Source: Deefgea piscis (GTDB taxonomy: Bacteria; Pseudomonadota; Gammaproteobacteria; Burkholderiales; Chitinibacteraceae). From it: a stretch of DNA of 64,000 nucleotides. The DNA lies in NCBI RefSeq assembly GCF_019665785.1, contig NZ_CP081149.1:186001-250000 (forward strand), in the 5' to 3' direction. The notes beneath the pieces were generated by a model. That model did no database searches, was not told the origin of the DNA, and saw only the letters and a list, made by a program, of their open reading frames with translations. A program made the translations under genes and the position numbers. Position 1 is the stretch's first letter. Each line of letters starts with the position of its first letter. Positions 25,352 to 35,318 of the stretch are shown here, piece by piece.

Positions 25352-26974
25352 TTAGGCTTGAAATTGCGCGATATTTTTTTGTAAATCAGCGACTAAGTCG
25401 AGCAGCTGATCGGTTTCAAGACTGATTTGATTGACCGCATTGCTCGCAGTATCGATTTTATGATTAATTTCTTGCATCGCATTGGCGGTGTCTTGAATTG
25501 AAAGCGTTTCTTTTTGTGCCGCGCTGGCAATACCCATCGACAAGACTTTCATTTCTGCAGTGTTTTGCACAATCGCATTTTGCCCTTCCATCGCACTGGC
25601 CACATCAATCGCGCCTTGATTCACACCCTCGCTCACCTCATGCATGGCTTTGGCCGCTTCACTGGTGGCTTGACCGATATGCTGCGTCATTTTGGCAATA
25701 TCGGCAGTCGATGCAGTCGTGCGCTCAGCCAGTTTGCGGACTTCATCGGCCACCACGGCAAACCCGCGCCCGGTATCCCCGGCTCGAGCGGCTTCAATGG
25801 CGGCATTTAAGGCCAATAGATTGGTTTGATCGGCAATGTCTTTAATCACGGTGGCCATACTATCAATCGCAGCAGCAGCTGAACCTAACTCTTGAATCAT
25901 GCTCGACGATTGCCGTGTAACCACCATTAAATTGGCCGTTGCATGGTGTGATCGCGACATACTGGCGTGCGCTTCGTTGGCGGTTGCGGTGGTGGTGGTC
26001 GCCCGCTCGGTGGTCAAATCGACGCTATGCAACACACTCTCAACCGATTCGGCCAATTGATCGGTAATCATTTTAATTTGATGCGCGTCTTGGCTAGCTT
26101 GATTGGCCAATTGGCTGGTATTGGCACAGTGTCCTTTTAGCTGATTCGATACGCGAGCCACTTCTGCTGCGGCACGCTGAATTAAATTCACTGTTTGCGC
26201 TTGATTTTGAATTAATTGATTCACTGCCCTGGCCATTTCACCCAGTTCATTGCTGCCTAAATCAGGTAAGCGCCGACGCAAATCACCGTTGAGATTGGTC
26301 AAAAAGGTTTGCACCATGAAAATCGGTTGAGTAATTGCGCGGCTCACCAGCCAAATACCCATCAGCAAAAAGCCGGTCGCAATAAGCAGTGAAGTCCATA
26401 CCCAAACCTGAGCCTGTTTAATAATCGCGGCTTGCTCATCATTGGCCTGATGAATATTGTTTTCAATCAGTGAGCTAAATTTCTCCATGCTGCCTTCTAG
26501 CCGGCCAAACACTTGAAAGAAATTTTGATAGGTAGCAGTGGCATCGCCATCGTGTTTTTCAAACTTATCCGCAGTAACTTGCGCCATTTTTACGAATTCG
26601 CTTAGATCGGGCTTTAAGGCGTTTAACGCGTCTCTTTCACTTTGCGGCAATTGCATTTGATCATTTTCAGCCACTAAACGTGTGAAATTGTCTAAATGCT
26701 CTTTTAAACCCGCTTTCACCGCGTTAACTTCTTCCGGATCTGGATTGGCCACCGCAAACAGTCGATTCATATCCAAAACATCGGCCCGAATCCCGTCGTG
26801 CATCATATCGGCCTCGGTTTGATTTCTGAGCAAAGTCGTTCCTTTACTCACCGCCTCAATACTTTGCACCAGATGGCTATTATTCAGATAAGCAATTGCA
26901 CCAACAAACAGCATACCTGCCAGGGCGAATAGTCCCAAAATCGTGATTTGCGTGCGGATTTTCAGTTGATTCAT
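25352..26974 (-). CDS. methyl-accepting chemotaxis protein
   Basis: A 540-residue chemoreceptor. Membrane helix 1 lies at about residues 9-29, a roughly 160-residue helical periplasmic sensor follows, membrane helix 2 is at about 190-212, then HAMP, and a long cytoplasmic coiled coil. The hairpin tip is conserved: [18 protein letters not shown] followed by [18 protein letters not shown]. There is no C-terminal NWETF-type CheR tether; it ends NIAQFQA. The ligand is unknown. It is monocistronic. Confidence 0.93.
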   Translation of the reverse strand: MNQLKIRTQITILGLFALAGMLFVGAIAYLNNSHLVQSIEAVSKGTTLLRNQTEADMMHDGIRADVLDMNRLFAVANPDPEEVNAVKAGLKEHLDNFTRLVAENDQMQLPQSERDALNALKPDLSEFVKMAQVTADKFEKHDGDATATYQNFFQVFGRLEGSMEKFSSLIENNIHQANDEQAAIIKQAQVWVWTSLLIATGFLLMGIWLVSRAITQPIFMVQTFLTNLNGDLRRRLPDLGSNELGEMARAVNQLIQNQAQTVNLIQRAAAEVARVSNQLKGHCANTSQLANQASQDAHQIKMITDQLAESVESVLHSVDLTTERATTTTATANEAHASMSRSHHATANLMVVTRQSSSMIQELGSAAAAIDSMATVIKDIADQTNLLALNAAIEAARAGDTGRGFAVVADEVRKLAERTTASTADIAKMTQHIGQATSEAAKAMHEVSEGVNQGAIDVASAMEGQNAIVQNTAEMKVLSMGIASAAQKETLSIQDTANAMQEINHKIDTASNAVNQISLETDQLLDLVADLQKNIAQFQA

Positions 26975-27160
26975 CTTGCAACCCCTTGAATCTAATCAAT
27001 ATGAACACTCACCCAATGATTGGTTTGAATTGGTTTATATCGACGTGTTTGCACCCTTTTTAGACCGCCTACAACGGCATTGCAACGAGTTTCTGACGCT
27101 AGTCACTATAAAAATTTACTTAAAGCTTATAGATGCACCATCAATACACATGAATTAGAC

Positions 27161-27192
27161 AAAATAAATGGCCTTCTTTCGCAAGAAGGCCA
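27161..27192 (-). terminator. rho-independent terminator of amtB
   Basis: A perfect 10-bp stem TGGCCTTCTT / AAGAAGGCCA with a four-base loop is followed on the minus strand by ATTTATTTT. It lies 25 bp after the amtB stop. Confidence 0.8.
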
Positions 27193-27216
27193 TCGGATTA
27201 ATGCAACAGCACTATG

Positions 27217-28704
27217 TTAGTTGTTATACGCTTTTTCACCATGGCTAGACACATCCAAGCCTTCACGTTCTTCATCTTCTTTCACGCGCAGACCAATGGT
27301 CATATCAACCAATTTATACGCGATAAACGCCACAGTGCCAGACCATGCAATCGTCACTAAAACACCAATCGCTTGGATTTTAACTTGATCAATAATGCTA
27401 TACGAAGTCGCTACGCCATTGCTCACGTAATCCCACACGCCAGTGCCACCCAGATCAGGGCTGGCAAATACGCCAGTCAAAATCGCGCCAACAATGCCGC
27501 AAACACCATGCACGCCAAACACATCTAAAGAGTCATCCGCACCCAATAAACGTTTCAAGCCGTGCACACCCCATAAACCAGCGACACCCGCAATCACGCC
27601 CATCACCAAACCACCACCGACCCCGACAAAACCCGCCGCAGGGGTAATCACCACTAAACCTGCTACCGCCCCCGATGCCGCGCCCAATAACGACGGTTTA
27701 CCTTTCCACATCCACTCAATCAGCAACCAAGTCATTGCTGCCGCCGCAGGAGCGACCCAAGTGTTTACAAAGGCCAAAGCCGCAGTACCGTTGGCTTCGA
27801 GCGCCGAGCCAGCATTAAAACCAAACCAGCCAAACCAGAGTAATGAAGCACCAATCATCGTCATCGTTAAACTATGTGGCGTCATTGGATCACGGCCATA
27901 ACCAATCCGTTTGCCGACAAAATACGAACCAATCAAACCAGCAACTGCGGCATTAATATGCACCACCGTACCACCGGCAAAATCTAAAGCGCCATCTTGG
28001 AATAAAAATCCAGCGGTCGCTGCTGCTGCGGTCGCTGCCGCCGCATCGGTATACGCATCAGGACCGGCCCAGTACCAAACCATATGCGCGATTGGCAAAT
28101 AAGAAAACGTAAACCACAGCACGCAAAAAACCAATAATGCCGAAAACTTAATCCGTTCGGCAAACGAACCAACAATCAAACCGCAAGTAATCGCCGCAAA
28201 AGCACCTTGAAACGCAATATAAATCAGCTCAGAAATACCAATGCCTTTATTAAAAGTGGCGGCAATTGAATCTGGCGTCACCCCATTAAGCAGTATTTTT
28301 GACGTAGAGCCAAAAAAGGCATTGCCCTCGGTGAACGCCAAGCTATAGCCATAAATCACCCACAGCACGCTGATCAAGCTAAAGATACTAAATACTTGCA
28401 TCAGCACCGACAGCATATTTTTGCTGCGCACCAAGCCACCATAAAACAGCGCCAAGCCTGGAATCGACATCAAAATCACTAAGGCCGTAGCCACAAACAA
28501 CCAACTGTTATCGCCTTTATTCACCGTCATCACCGGCGCGGCAATCGCGGCAGCGGTGGTTTGAACGCTCACAGCCACGTCGACCACCGCCTCCATTGTT
28601 GCAGAGGCGGTACTGGCCGTGATCGCGTCAGCGGCAAAACTGGGGGCCGCCACCCACATGGCGGAAAACAAAGCTAAAGATGCGAGTATTTTTTTCATTT
28701 TCAT
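27217..28704 (-). CDS. amtB: ammonium transporter AmtB
   Basis: A 495-residue trimeric inner-membrane ammonium channel. A cleavable signal peptide (MKMKKILASLALFSAMWVAA) is followed by an Ala-rich linker and eleven membrane helices. Conserved segments include GLALFYGGLVR, the pore-region stretch IAHMVWYW, DFAGGTVVHINAAVAGL with one pore His, and GVHGVCGIVGAILTGVFA with the second. It lies 79 bp downstream of glnK in the same direction, the usual glnK-amtB pairing, in which GlnK plugs the channel when nitrogen is sufficient. Confidence 0.96.
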   Translation of the reverse strand: MKMKKILASLALFSAMWVAAPSFAADAITASTASATMEAVVDVAVSVQTTAAAIAAPVMTVNKGDNSWLFVATALVILMSIPGLALFYGGLVRSKNMLSVLMQVFSIFSLISVLWVIYGYSLAFTEGNAFFGSTSKILLNGVTPDSIAATFNKGIGISELIYIAFQGAFAAITCGLIVGSFAERIKFSALLVFCVLWFTFSYLPIAHMVWYWAGPDAYTDAAAATAAAATAGFLFQDGALDFAGGTVVHINAAVAGLIGSYFVGKRIGYGRDPMTPHSLTMTMIGASLLWFGWFGFNAGSALEANGTAALAFVNTWVAPAAAAMTWLLIEWMWKGKPSLLGAASGAVAGLVVITPAAGFVGVGGGLVMGVIAGVAGLWGVHGLKRLLGADDSLDVFGVHGVCGIVGAILTGVFASPDLGGTGVWDYVSNGVATSYSIIDQVKIQAIGVLVTIAWSGTVAFIAYKLVDMTIGLRVKEDEEREGLDVSSHGEKAYNN

Positions 28705-28783
28705 GCGCTCCAGATCAAATCTATCGTGATGTATCGCTAGCGAATTATGATTTTTTGTTGATATCGATGGCGATCAGCTCAAT

Positions 28784-29200
<417 letters not shown>

Positions 29201-29234
29201 TTATCATTGATTTAAATTCGTCAGGCCCCAAGTT

Positions 29235-29294
29235 AGCACTGTTGCAGCGCAATATTTAAATCAAACGTGCTACGCGCTGCTCCGTCTTGGTGCA
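29235..29294 (-). promoter_or_regulatory. two NtrC-like enhancer sites
   Basis: TGCACCAAGACGGAGCA (29278-29294, minus strand) is one base from the NtrC palindrome TGCACC-N5-GGTGCA. A weaker relative, TGCGCTGCAACAGTGCT, lies at 29235-29251. They are 43 bp apart, about four helical turns, and about 50-110 bp upstream of the sigma-54 promoter, the usual enhancer geometry. Confidence 0.7.
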
Positions 29295-29365
29295 TGTAAA
29301 TCAAACTGTTGTGAATTTGAATCTGCTAAACTGGATTCAACCATTGCCAATAACTGGAGAAAGTC

Positions 29366-29626
29366 ATGTTAAAAGACAAATTTTTCGATGAAATCAGCAA
29401 TAAAATCTCGGAAGCCATCGCCGCTAGCCCAGCGAAAGATATTGAAAAAAACGTGCGCGCCATGATGGGTTCGGCATTTAACAAAATGGATTTAGTTACG
29501 CGTGAAGAGTTTGAAATCCAACAAGAAGTACTCGCCCGCACGCGCGAAACGCTGACCCAAATGGAAGCACGCGTTGCAGATCTTGAAATGCGGCTGCAAA
29601 CCAACAACCCGCAAGACGGCATATAA
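29366..29626 (+). CDS. ubiK: ubiquinone biosynthesis accessory factor UbiK (BMFP family)
   Basis: An 86-residue protein. The N-terminal half is amphipathic (FFDEISNKISEAI), and the C-terminal half is a trimeric coiled coil (LVTREEFEIQQEVLARTRE and MEARVADLE). This is the BMFP/YqiC signature now called UbiK, which binds membranes and assists aerobic ubiquinone hydroxylation with UbiJ. It diverges from glnK and is followed by a good terminator. Confidence 0.9.
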   Translation: MLKDKFFDEISNKISEAIAASPAKDIEKNVRAMMGSAFNKMDLVTREEFEIQQEVLARTRETLTQMEARVADLEMRLQTNNPQDGI

Positions 29627-29664
29627 AACTGACACGCCTGTAATATATGCAACAAATCAATAAG

Positions 29665-29691
29665 AAACCGAGCCATGTGCTCGGTTTTTTT
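29665..29691 (+). terminator. rho-independent terminator of ubiK
   Basis: A 9-bp stem AAACCGAGC / GCTCGGTTT with loop CATGT is followed by a T-run, 39 bp after the stop. Confidence 0.88.
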
Positions 29692-29727
29692 GTACCATGA
29701 AAAAAACAACGACAAAAAGAGATCGTC

Positions 29728-30225
29728 ATGTCTGCCGCCGATACCCGACTCAATCCAGAACCTTGTGCCTCTAGTTTCTATTTAAGCTACGCCAGCATTC
29801 TCGATCTCGACCGTTTAGCTCCCTTATTTAATGCCTATCGTCAGTTTCATGGTTGCCCAGATAATGAGACAGAAGCACGCGCTTTTTTGGCTGAACGACT
29901 AGCGACTGGGGATTCCAAAATTTATTTAGCGCGCAATAGTGCCGGCGAAACCCTCGCCTTTGCGCAAGTCTTTGCCTGCTTTTCATCGATTGCTTTGTGT
30001 CGTAGCTGGGTGCTCAATGATTTGTATGTGCAACCAGCTTATCGCGGTCAGCACGTGGGCGAAGCCTTATTAGCTCAAGTTGAAAAAGAAGCGCAAGCGG
30101 CCGGAATCGGCATGCTGATGATGGAAACAGGCCCCGAAAACGTGCGTGCCCACCGCATTTATCAAAAAATGGGCTACGCCCGCGAAATGGGTTATTTGCA
30201 TTTTGTTCGTCGACTTAACGAATAA
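29728..30225 (+). CDS. GNAT-family N-acetyltransferase
   Basis: A 165-residue acyltransferase. Acetyl-CoA binding is by YRGQHVGEALLAQVE, preceded by the strand VLNDLYVQPAYRG and followed by METGPENVRAHRIYQKMGY. Substrate unknown. It stands between the ubiK terminator and a small gene at 30377, which could share its transcript. Confidence 0.85.
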   Translation: MSAADTRLNPEPCASSFYLSYASILDLDRLAPLFNAYRQFHGCPDNETEARAFLAERLATGDSKIYLARNSAGETLAFAQVFACFSSIALCRSWVLNDLYVQPAYRGQHVGEALLAQVEKEAQAAGIGMLMMETGPENVRAHRIYQKMGYAREMGYLHFVRRLNE

Positions 30226-30376
30226 CGATCAAGCATGGGCGCTGTTAGCGCAAGGTGCGGCATGCTACACGTCAAAAATACTGAGCAAAGTCATTGCTCA
30301 ATCAGATAGACATTTAATTTTAATCTTCGGCAGGCAAAATACTCAGATTGCTAATTATCCATCTTAGGTTTTGCGC

Positions 30377-30526
30377 GTGGCTCAAGAAGTGCTGAATTTT
30401 ATTGATCAAGAAATTGCCGCCGGATGCGGTTTGCTAGAAGCCATGCAAGCGGCTGAGCGAGAATTCAATTTGAGTTCGCAACAGGTGTATCGCCTGCTAC
30501 CTTATTTTGATCGCCGCATGTATTAA
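30377..30526 (+). CDS. small conserved-looking protein, 49 residues
   Basis: This short frame starts with GTG (or a TTG 6 bases earlier) and encodes a 49-residue acidic, probably all-helical protein. It contains QEVLNFIDQEIAAG, LLEAMQAAEREFNLS and VYRLLPYFDRRMY. Its composition is strongly protein-like and its codon use matches neighbouring genes. An AGG ribosome-site core lies 8 bases before the GTG. I do not recognise the family. It sits between a GNAT gene and the 3' end of rnpB. Confidence 0.5.
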   Translation: MAQEVLNFIDQEIAAGCGLLEAMQAAEREFNLSSQQVYRLLPYFDRRMY

Positions 30527-30544
30527 TATACATAGGTATGTGTA

Positions 30545-30985
30545 TGGGGGCGAAGCGGGCCGATAAGCCGGGTCCTGTCCAGATGTTGCCATCCGTGACC
30601 ATCATTCCTCTAGGCGCACCATTACTGATGCGCTCAAGCAACCTACCCGTAGACTCAGCGAGCAGCTTCAACGCCTACTGCTTGGTCTTGCTCCGAATGG
30701 GGTTTACCCTGCCAGCGACTGTTACCAGCGCCGCGGTGCGCTCTTACCGACCCCTTTACGGGGCTCCTCTGACGAGGACACCTTTTCACCCTTACCGATG
30801 ACTCAATCCCAATCGCTTCAATCGATTGTTCAACTTGGGCCACTGGCGGTTCAGCTCTCTGTTGCACTTTCCGTCGGCTCACGCCGCCTGGTCGTTAACC
30901 AGCATTCTGCTCTATGGAGCCCGGACTTTCCTCCCCCGCCAGCATTACACTGGCAGCAGCGATGGTCTGTCCCGCTTCGCGGTGG
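30545..30985 (-). ncRNA. rnpB: RNase P RNA (bacterial type A)
   Basis: The catalytic RNA of ribonuclease P, which removes tRNA 5' leaders. Read on the minus strand, the conserved GAGGAAAGTCCGGGCTCC lies near the 5' side, then CAGGGTAAACCCC and GGTAAGAGCGCACCGC, and the 3' part carries GACCCGGCTTATCGG. The ends pair as helix P1 (GCGAAGCGGG at 30971-30980 with its complement at 30550-30559), which fixes the limits to within a few bases. Length of about 440 nt is normal. Confidence 0.95.
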
Positions 30986-30987
30986 CG

Positions 30988-31016
30988 ATTATCACCGCTA
31001 TACCGACTCAGGGCAA
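30988..31016 (-). promoter_or_regulatory. sigma-70 promoter of rnpB
   Basis: On the minus strand, TTGCCC (31011-31016) and GATAAT (30988-30993) are separated by exactly 17 bp. The predicted start falls at the first bases of helix P1. Confidence 0.75.
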
Positions 31017-31055
31017 GTAAAGATCACCCAAGCCGCCTAAGCGGCGTTGTTCGCC

Positions 31056-32105
31056 TTAACGCCATTCCACCAATGAAACGCCAATGGCTGCGCCACTATT
31101 GTGAAAATTATAGTTTTGCAATGAATCACCCCAGCCATTAAAGGCCTGCACATAACCATGCAATTTACCGGTAATCGGGAAGGCCCATTCCAGCTGAATA
31201 TTCGATCGATTTGGCGTAGCGCCGCCAAATTTCAAATTATTACGCCACGTGAGTGAAAACACATGGTTCTGCCACGGATAAACCACCACCGTTTCGACTC
31301 GCCCGACGTAATCGCTAATATCTGGATTATTGTCGGTACTGGCCGGCTCAGGCACGCGCCACCATGGTTTAATCAGCACCGATACATCGCCCGAAGTCAG
31401 GCCAAAACTGGCATATAAGCGATTCCACGAGCGCGATAGTGGATTGGTTTGACCATTGGATTGATGCATTGCGCCCAAATTAATCATGCGTAATTTGAGC
31501 CATTCTGGCCCAGCTTGTACCGGGAAAGTCGCCCACAATTCGGGCTGATAATCGGTTTCTCTAAACGGTGAAGAATTCTGGCTATCGTAAGCCTGCCAGT
31601 AACTTTGCTGAGTGTATGCGCCCCATAGATCAACGTTAGAGCCAAAAGCGTCTTGCACCAATTTGGTTTTGAAAGAGAGCTGAAACTTGGTTTCTACCTT
31701 GCCATAATCTTGATCGCCACGATGCGAGCAATTGAGTGGATTCGGTGAGCAAGGATCGTTATTAACTTTTTTACGCCAAGACACCGGCAAGATATACACC
31801 GGCTGGTATGGCTTAATATTAAAAACGCCGTCTTTGTCTTGCGCTGCTAACTCCCAGCGCTGAGAAAACGTTTCTGCCGTGGCCGCTGCCTGATCGGATG
31901 TCGTGATCGTTGCCGTTGCCGGAACCGGAACGACCGTGGCAGCAATCGGCTCAACTACGCTGGGCTGCTGCGACGGCTGTTTTGCCAATTGGTCATAACA
32001 AGCAAGACGATTTTGATTGTCTGCAATCTGTTGGCAAGCCGCCAAATCAGTCGCTTGCGCCGAGGTCGCTGCCAGTAAGGCCGCCAAACCTAAGATTGCT
32101 TTCAT
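31056..32105 (-). CDS. pldA: outer-membrane phospholipase A1
   Basis: A 349-residue beta-barrel lipase of the outer membrane. The signal peptide is MKAILGLAALLAATSAQA. A roughly 60-residue Ala/Thr/Pro-rich spacer precedes the barrel. The catalytic HQSNG motif is present with His214 and Ser216, and the PldA segment NPDISDYVGR follows. The mature protein dimerises with calcium to hydrolyse misplaced phospholipids. The spacer with CQQIAD...RLACYD resembles N-terminal extensions seen in Neisseria PldA proteins. It lies directly upstream of rnpB on the same strand. Confidence 0.92.
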   Translation of the reverse strand: MKAILGLAALLAATSAQATDLAACQQIADNQNRLACYDQLAKQPSQQPSVVEPIAATVVPVPATATITTSDQAAATAETFSQRWELAAQDKDGVFNIKPYQPVYILPVSWRKKVNNDPCSPNPLNCSHRGDQDYGKVETKFQLSFKTKLVQDAFGSNVDLWGAYTQQSYWQAYDSQNSSPFRETDYQPELWATFPVQAGPEWLKLRMINLGAMHQSNGQTNPLSRSWNRLYASFGLTSGDVSVLIKPWWRVPEPASTDNNPDISDYVGRVETVVVYPWQNHVFSLTWRNNLKFGGATPNRSNIQLEWAFPITGKLHGYVQAFNGWGDSLQNYNFHNSGAAIGVSLVEWR

Positions 32106-32229
32106 CTTTTCACCTTAAAGCCCTCAGCAAACAAGGGTGTGTTGATTGTGCAAAAATCATAACATCGAGCGCTTTGCAACGCGCAGCTACGCTGCAAAGC
32201 GTTCAGATTTCGCCACAAACTCAAACCAA

Positions 32230-32727
32230 TTATTCGGCCACCCCTGCCGAATCATGCGTTTTAATCGGTAAACCCGTGGCTTGCGACAAAGCCTCTGCGA
32301 GCGCCTGCGCTTTGGCGATATTGCTGGCCGTGGCTGAAAAATTAGCAAAGGCAAACCGCTCGCCTTCGCCCTCTGCGCCCGAGAGAATCACCCACACCGT
32401 GTCTTTACGAAATAAATTAGGGTCTTGCTCGAAATGAATTTCGCTAAAAGCACTTAAGGGCGTCGTTTTTTTCCACAGCACCAGCAGGCCAAATAGGCAA
32501 AAACGGCGTTCAAGCTGCCCGTTTTCAAAGCGCTGCTCGCTAGGCAGCGCCCAAAACAGCACAATCCCAGCCAAAATCGAGTAATAAAACAGGCCAAAAA
32601 AGTGATTTTCAAACTGTGTTGACTCAATCAATGGCAGCCCCCAAACACCCGCGGCACACAATGCCGCGCCGGTGATCCACCACGCAGGCGCGCTCACGCC
32701 ACGCTGAACAACAGTTGCGTTGCCCAT
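32230..32727 (-). CDS. membrane protein of unknown function
   Basis: A 165-residue protein with two N-terminal membrane helices (about residues 16-32 and 46-64). A soluble domain of beta-strand character follows, ending with a helical stretch (NIAKAQALAEALSQATGL). The layout resembles small membrane-anchored PH-like proteins, but I do not recognise a family. The start codon overlaps the pyrC stop by one base (TAATG), so it is cotranslated with pyrC. A longer in-frame start 15 bases upstream is less likely. Confidence 0.6.
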   Translation of the reverse strand: MGNATVVQRGVSAPAWWITGAALCAAGVWGLPLIESTQFENHFFGLFYYSILAGIVLFWALPSEQRFENGQLERRFCLFGLLVLWKKTTPLSAFSEIHFEQDPNLFRKDTVWVILSGAEGEGERFAFANFSATASNIAKAQALAEALSQATGLPIKTHDSAGVAE

Positions 32728-33764
32728 TACACCAGCTTCCATTGCACCAACTCACCGGCGCGCAATGGCACGACAACGCTATCGGCAAAAGCGTATTCAG
32801 TCGGCACCACCCAGCTTTCTTTACGCAAGGTCACGGTTTCAGTGCTGACTGGCAAGCCATAAAAAGCGGGGCCATTCTGGCTGGCAAACGCTTCCAAACG
32901 ATCGAGCTTACCGGCTAAATCAAACACTTCGGCATACAGTGGCAACGCCGCGTGCGCGGTATACATGCCGGCACAACCACAAGCGGTTTCTTTCGCGCCT
33001 TTGGCATGCGGTGCGCTGTCGGTACCCAAAAAGAATTTATGGTTGTCATCGGCCGTTACCGCTTTAACCAAGGCTTGGCGATGAATTTCACGCTTTAAAA
33101 TCGGCAAGCAATACAGATGTGGGCGAATGCCACCAACCAGCATGGCGTTTCGATTCATCAATAAATGATGCGCCGTCACGGTTGCGGCTACGTTGTCTGG
33201 CGCGCTCGCCACAAAGTCAGCAGCGTCTTTGGTGGTGATGTGCTCAAAAACGACTTTGAGATTCGGGAATTTGGCCAATAGCGGCTGCATAATCCGATCG
33301 ATAAACACTGCTTCACGATCAAAAATATCGATTTCACTATCGACCACTTCGCCATGCACCAAAAACGGTAGGCCCAGTTCGGCCATTTTTTCAATCGCCG
33401 GCAACACCTTATTCACGTCGGTACAACCGGCATCCGAATTGGTTGTCGCGCCAGCCGGGTAGAGCTTAACGCCATGCACAAAGCCGCTGGCTTTAGCGGC
33501 GACAATATCGTCTGCCGTGGTGTTATCGGTTAAATATAAAGTCATCAAAGGCTGAAAAGATTGCCCTGCTGGCACCGCAGCCAAAATGCGCTGGCGATAC
33601 TCGCCAGCCAAAGCCACATTAGTCACCGGCGGCTTTAAGTTGGGCATCACAATAGCGCGGCCAAATTCACGCACGGTATGCGGCAAAACGCTCGCCAAAC
33701 CCGCGCCATCACGCAGGTGTAAATGCCAATCATCAGGACGAGCGATAGTAATGGTTTGCGTCAT
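32727..33764 (-). CDS. pyrC: dihydroorotase PyrC
   Basis: A 345-residue zinc amidohydrolase catalysing the third step of pyrimidine synthesis. Metal ligands: DWHLHLRDG at the N-terminus, the Lys of [11 protein letters not shown] (carboxylated), LVHGEV, FEHITT, and the catalytic Asp in GTDSAPH. Length and sequence fit the class II enzyme of Gram-negatives. The gene is followed by a one-base-overlapping membrane protein gene. Confidence 0.96.
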   Translation of the reverse strand: MTQTITIARPDDWHLHLRDGAGLASVLPHTVREFGRAIVMPNLKPPVTNVALAGEYRQRILAAVPAGQSFQPLMTLYLTDNTTADDIVAAKASGFVHGVKLYPAGATTNSDAGCTDVNKVLPAIEKMAELGLPFLVHGEVVDSEIDIFDREAVFIDRIMQPLLAKFPNLKVVFEHITTKDAADFVASAPDNVAATVTAHHLLMNRNAMLVGGIRPHLYCLPILKREIHRQALVKAVTADDNHKFFLGTDSAPHAKGAKETACGCAGMYTAHAALPLYAEVFDLAGKLDRLEAFASQNGPAFYGLPVSTETVTLRKESWVVPTEYAFADSVVVPLRAGELVQWKLV

Positions 33765-33976
33765 ATTTTTTCCTTTTAATAGTCAATGTCAGCCACCGCA
33801 GGATTGATCCAATCCAGCGGCAGCGAGCGATACGGCAAGGTATTTGCAGGCCACCCTTTATTGATAAGGGCTGCAATCAAATACCTACGTTATTCATCTA
33901 AATTGGGGTAATTCAACATCGCTCGAACTCGGTTTGAGCGGATGCCTCGCCAGATAACGTCAGCAATGGCTGCTTT
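33765..33976. other. intergenic region with a hairpin repeat
   Basis: No coding region. At 33838-33886 the sequence AGGTATTTG pairs with CAAATACCT, and an inner CCCTT/AAGGG hairpin lies between. Related hairpins occur at 35187-35231 and 40880-40928. Confidence 0.55.
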
Positions 33977-34219
33977 TTAATCCGAACGTTTTTTAATCAA
34001 AAACAAAAATCGGGTTTCTTCTTGCCATTGCTCGAGCAATTCATTACCGGTTTGCCGACAAAATGCGGCGAAATCGGTTGGCGTGGCTGGATCGGTGCAG
34101 GTCACTTGAACAATCTCTCCACCCGCCAAGGTGGCCAGCGCTTTTTTGGTGCGCAATATCGGTAGTGGGCAATTGAGTCCCGATAAATCAATCGTTAATT
34201 GCGGGTGAATGCGAGCAGT
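33977..34219 (-). CDS. TusA-family sulfur-carrier protein
   Basis: An 80-residue protein of the SirA/TusA fold. The motif LDLSGLNCPLPILRTKKAL-like stretch (LSGLNCPLPILRTKKAL) contains the active CPxP with the persulfide Cys. The C-terminal half QVTCTDPATPTDFAAFCRQTGNEL is typical. It could act in tRNA thiolation, molybdenum-cofactor or general sulfur transfer; the exact paralogue is not determined. The start is the ATG at MTARIHPQL. Confidence 0.85.
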   Translation of the reverse strand, partial: TARIHPQLTIDLSGLNCPLPILRTKKALATLAGGEIVQVTCTDPATPTDFAAFCRQTGNELLEQWQEETRFLFLIKKRSD

Positions 34220-34386
34220 CATGAGCGCAGATCCAAGCGAACAAAACGCCATTGTACCGAAGTCAATCCTACCTGTTGCAATCAATCCCAGCTCAAGCTT
34301 GGTCAAATTTGCTGCGCTTAAGTTTCACTTCATACAAAGCGGTTTAAATAGCGTCATCAAATCAAAACCTCTTTGGAAAACACATT

Positions 34387-34668
34387 ATGAAACTCATGAC
34401 TTTCTTCACCGCTGCCACTCTTGCCGCTTCAACACTGAGCTTTGCCAGCAGCAATGATTGCGCCCCACATCCGCGTGAGCAATGGGTGAGCGCTGCCGAA
34501 GCGAAAACCAAAATCGAAGCGCAGGGTTACACCATTTCTAGCCTTAAAGTTTCTGACGGCTGCTACGAAATCAAAGGCCGCAATAAAGACAATCAACGCG
34601 TTGAAGTCTCATTCGATCCAAAAACATTAGAAATGGTTGAGTTTGAGCACGAAAGTTTTTTTGATTAA
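34387..34668 (+). CDS. secreted PepSY-domain protein, copy 1
   Basis: A 93-residue protein with a signal peptide (about residues 1-21, ending SFA). The mature part has a single PepSY-like domain: SAAEAKTKIEAQGYTISSLKV, then CYEIKGRNKDNQRVEVSFDPKTLEMV. Two cysteines could form a periplasmic disulfide. It is paralogous to the next gene (34842). Such proteins often sit beside cytochrome b561 and two-component genes, as here, suggesting a periplasmic sensor or redox accessory role. Confidence 0.8.
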   Translation: MKLMTFFTAATLAASTLSFASSNDCAPHPREQWVSAAEAKTKIEAQGYTISSLKVSDGCYEIKGRNKDNQRVEVSFDPKTLEMVEFEHESFFD

Positions 34669-34841
34669 CTCTGCAGGCTGCGTCAGTGTTGGCTTACGCA
34701 ATCCAAGCAATCAGCCAGTAACAATAACAGCAGCTACAATTAAAACGTAATTAGATATGAAAAATAAACAGTGCTTAATTTTCGCTTAACTGAAGCATGT
34801 TGAAATACATTTGTTGTTCCTACCACCACCGGAGAATCACC

Positions 34842-35111
34842 ATGAAAGCATTTGCTGCATTAGCCTTAACTGCACTAGCCGCCTCTTCTCTTAGTTTTGC
34901 CGGCGCCAACTGCACCCCACATCCAAAAGCTGAATGGTTAAAGCCTAGCGAAGCCACGGCCAAAATCGAAGCGATGGGTTACAAAATTAAAAAATTTAAA
35001 ACCTCTGGCGAATGCTACGAAATCTACGGCCACAATAAAGAAGGCAAAAAAGCTGAGGTGTATTTCGACACGAAAACCTTAGCCATTGTGAAATCTGAAA
35101 TCGGCGATTAA
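34842..35111 (+). CDS. secreted PepSY-domain protein, copy 2
   Basis: An 89-residue paralogue of the preceding gene. The signal peptide ends LSFAGA, then CTPHPKAEWLKPSEATAKIE and GECYEIYGHNKEGKKAEVYFDTKTL. The ATG at 34842 is chosen because it follows a GGAG ribosome site and starts the signal peptide; an upstream in-frame reading from 34797 is unlikely. The two copies share the two Cys positions. It is probably regulated with the downstream cytochrome b561 and two-component genes. Confidence 0.8.
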   Translation: MKAFAALALTALAASSLSFAGANCTPHPKAEWLKPSEATAKIEAMGYKIKKFKTSGECYEIYGHNKEGKKAEVYFDTKTLAIVKSEIGD

Positions 35112-35116
35112 TCCCT

Positions 35117-35231
35117 AGGGTCTGCTGAACATTGGTTTGCCAACCGCGTTGCAGCGGCGGTCAATCAAACATCAATAAACCATAATGTATTGGCTTGCAG
35201 CCTTTGGTATTTAATGACTGCAAGCCAATAC
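35117..35231. repeat. repeat-rich gap: solo element end plus perfect 14-bp inverted repeat
   Basis: At 35117-35152 AGGGTCTGCTGAAC...TTGGTTTGCCAACCGCG is close to the left end of the 47254 element. At 35187-35200 GTATTGGCTTGCAG is the exact complement of CTGCAAGCCAATAC at 35218-35231, a 14-bp stem with a 17-base loop. Confidence 0.7.
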
Positions 35232-35318
35232 CTATTCAATATCACCAACGCTGCAGGGTAAGCCTCATTGGCAACGTAGCCAAGCAACTCAAGTGCTGAT
35301 CTGATTAGGAACTGCAAA

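Noticed and set aside
30465..31141. Open frames across the rnpB region
   Set aside because: The region is RNase P RNA with conserved motifs and helix P1; the frames are shadows.
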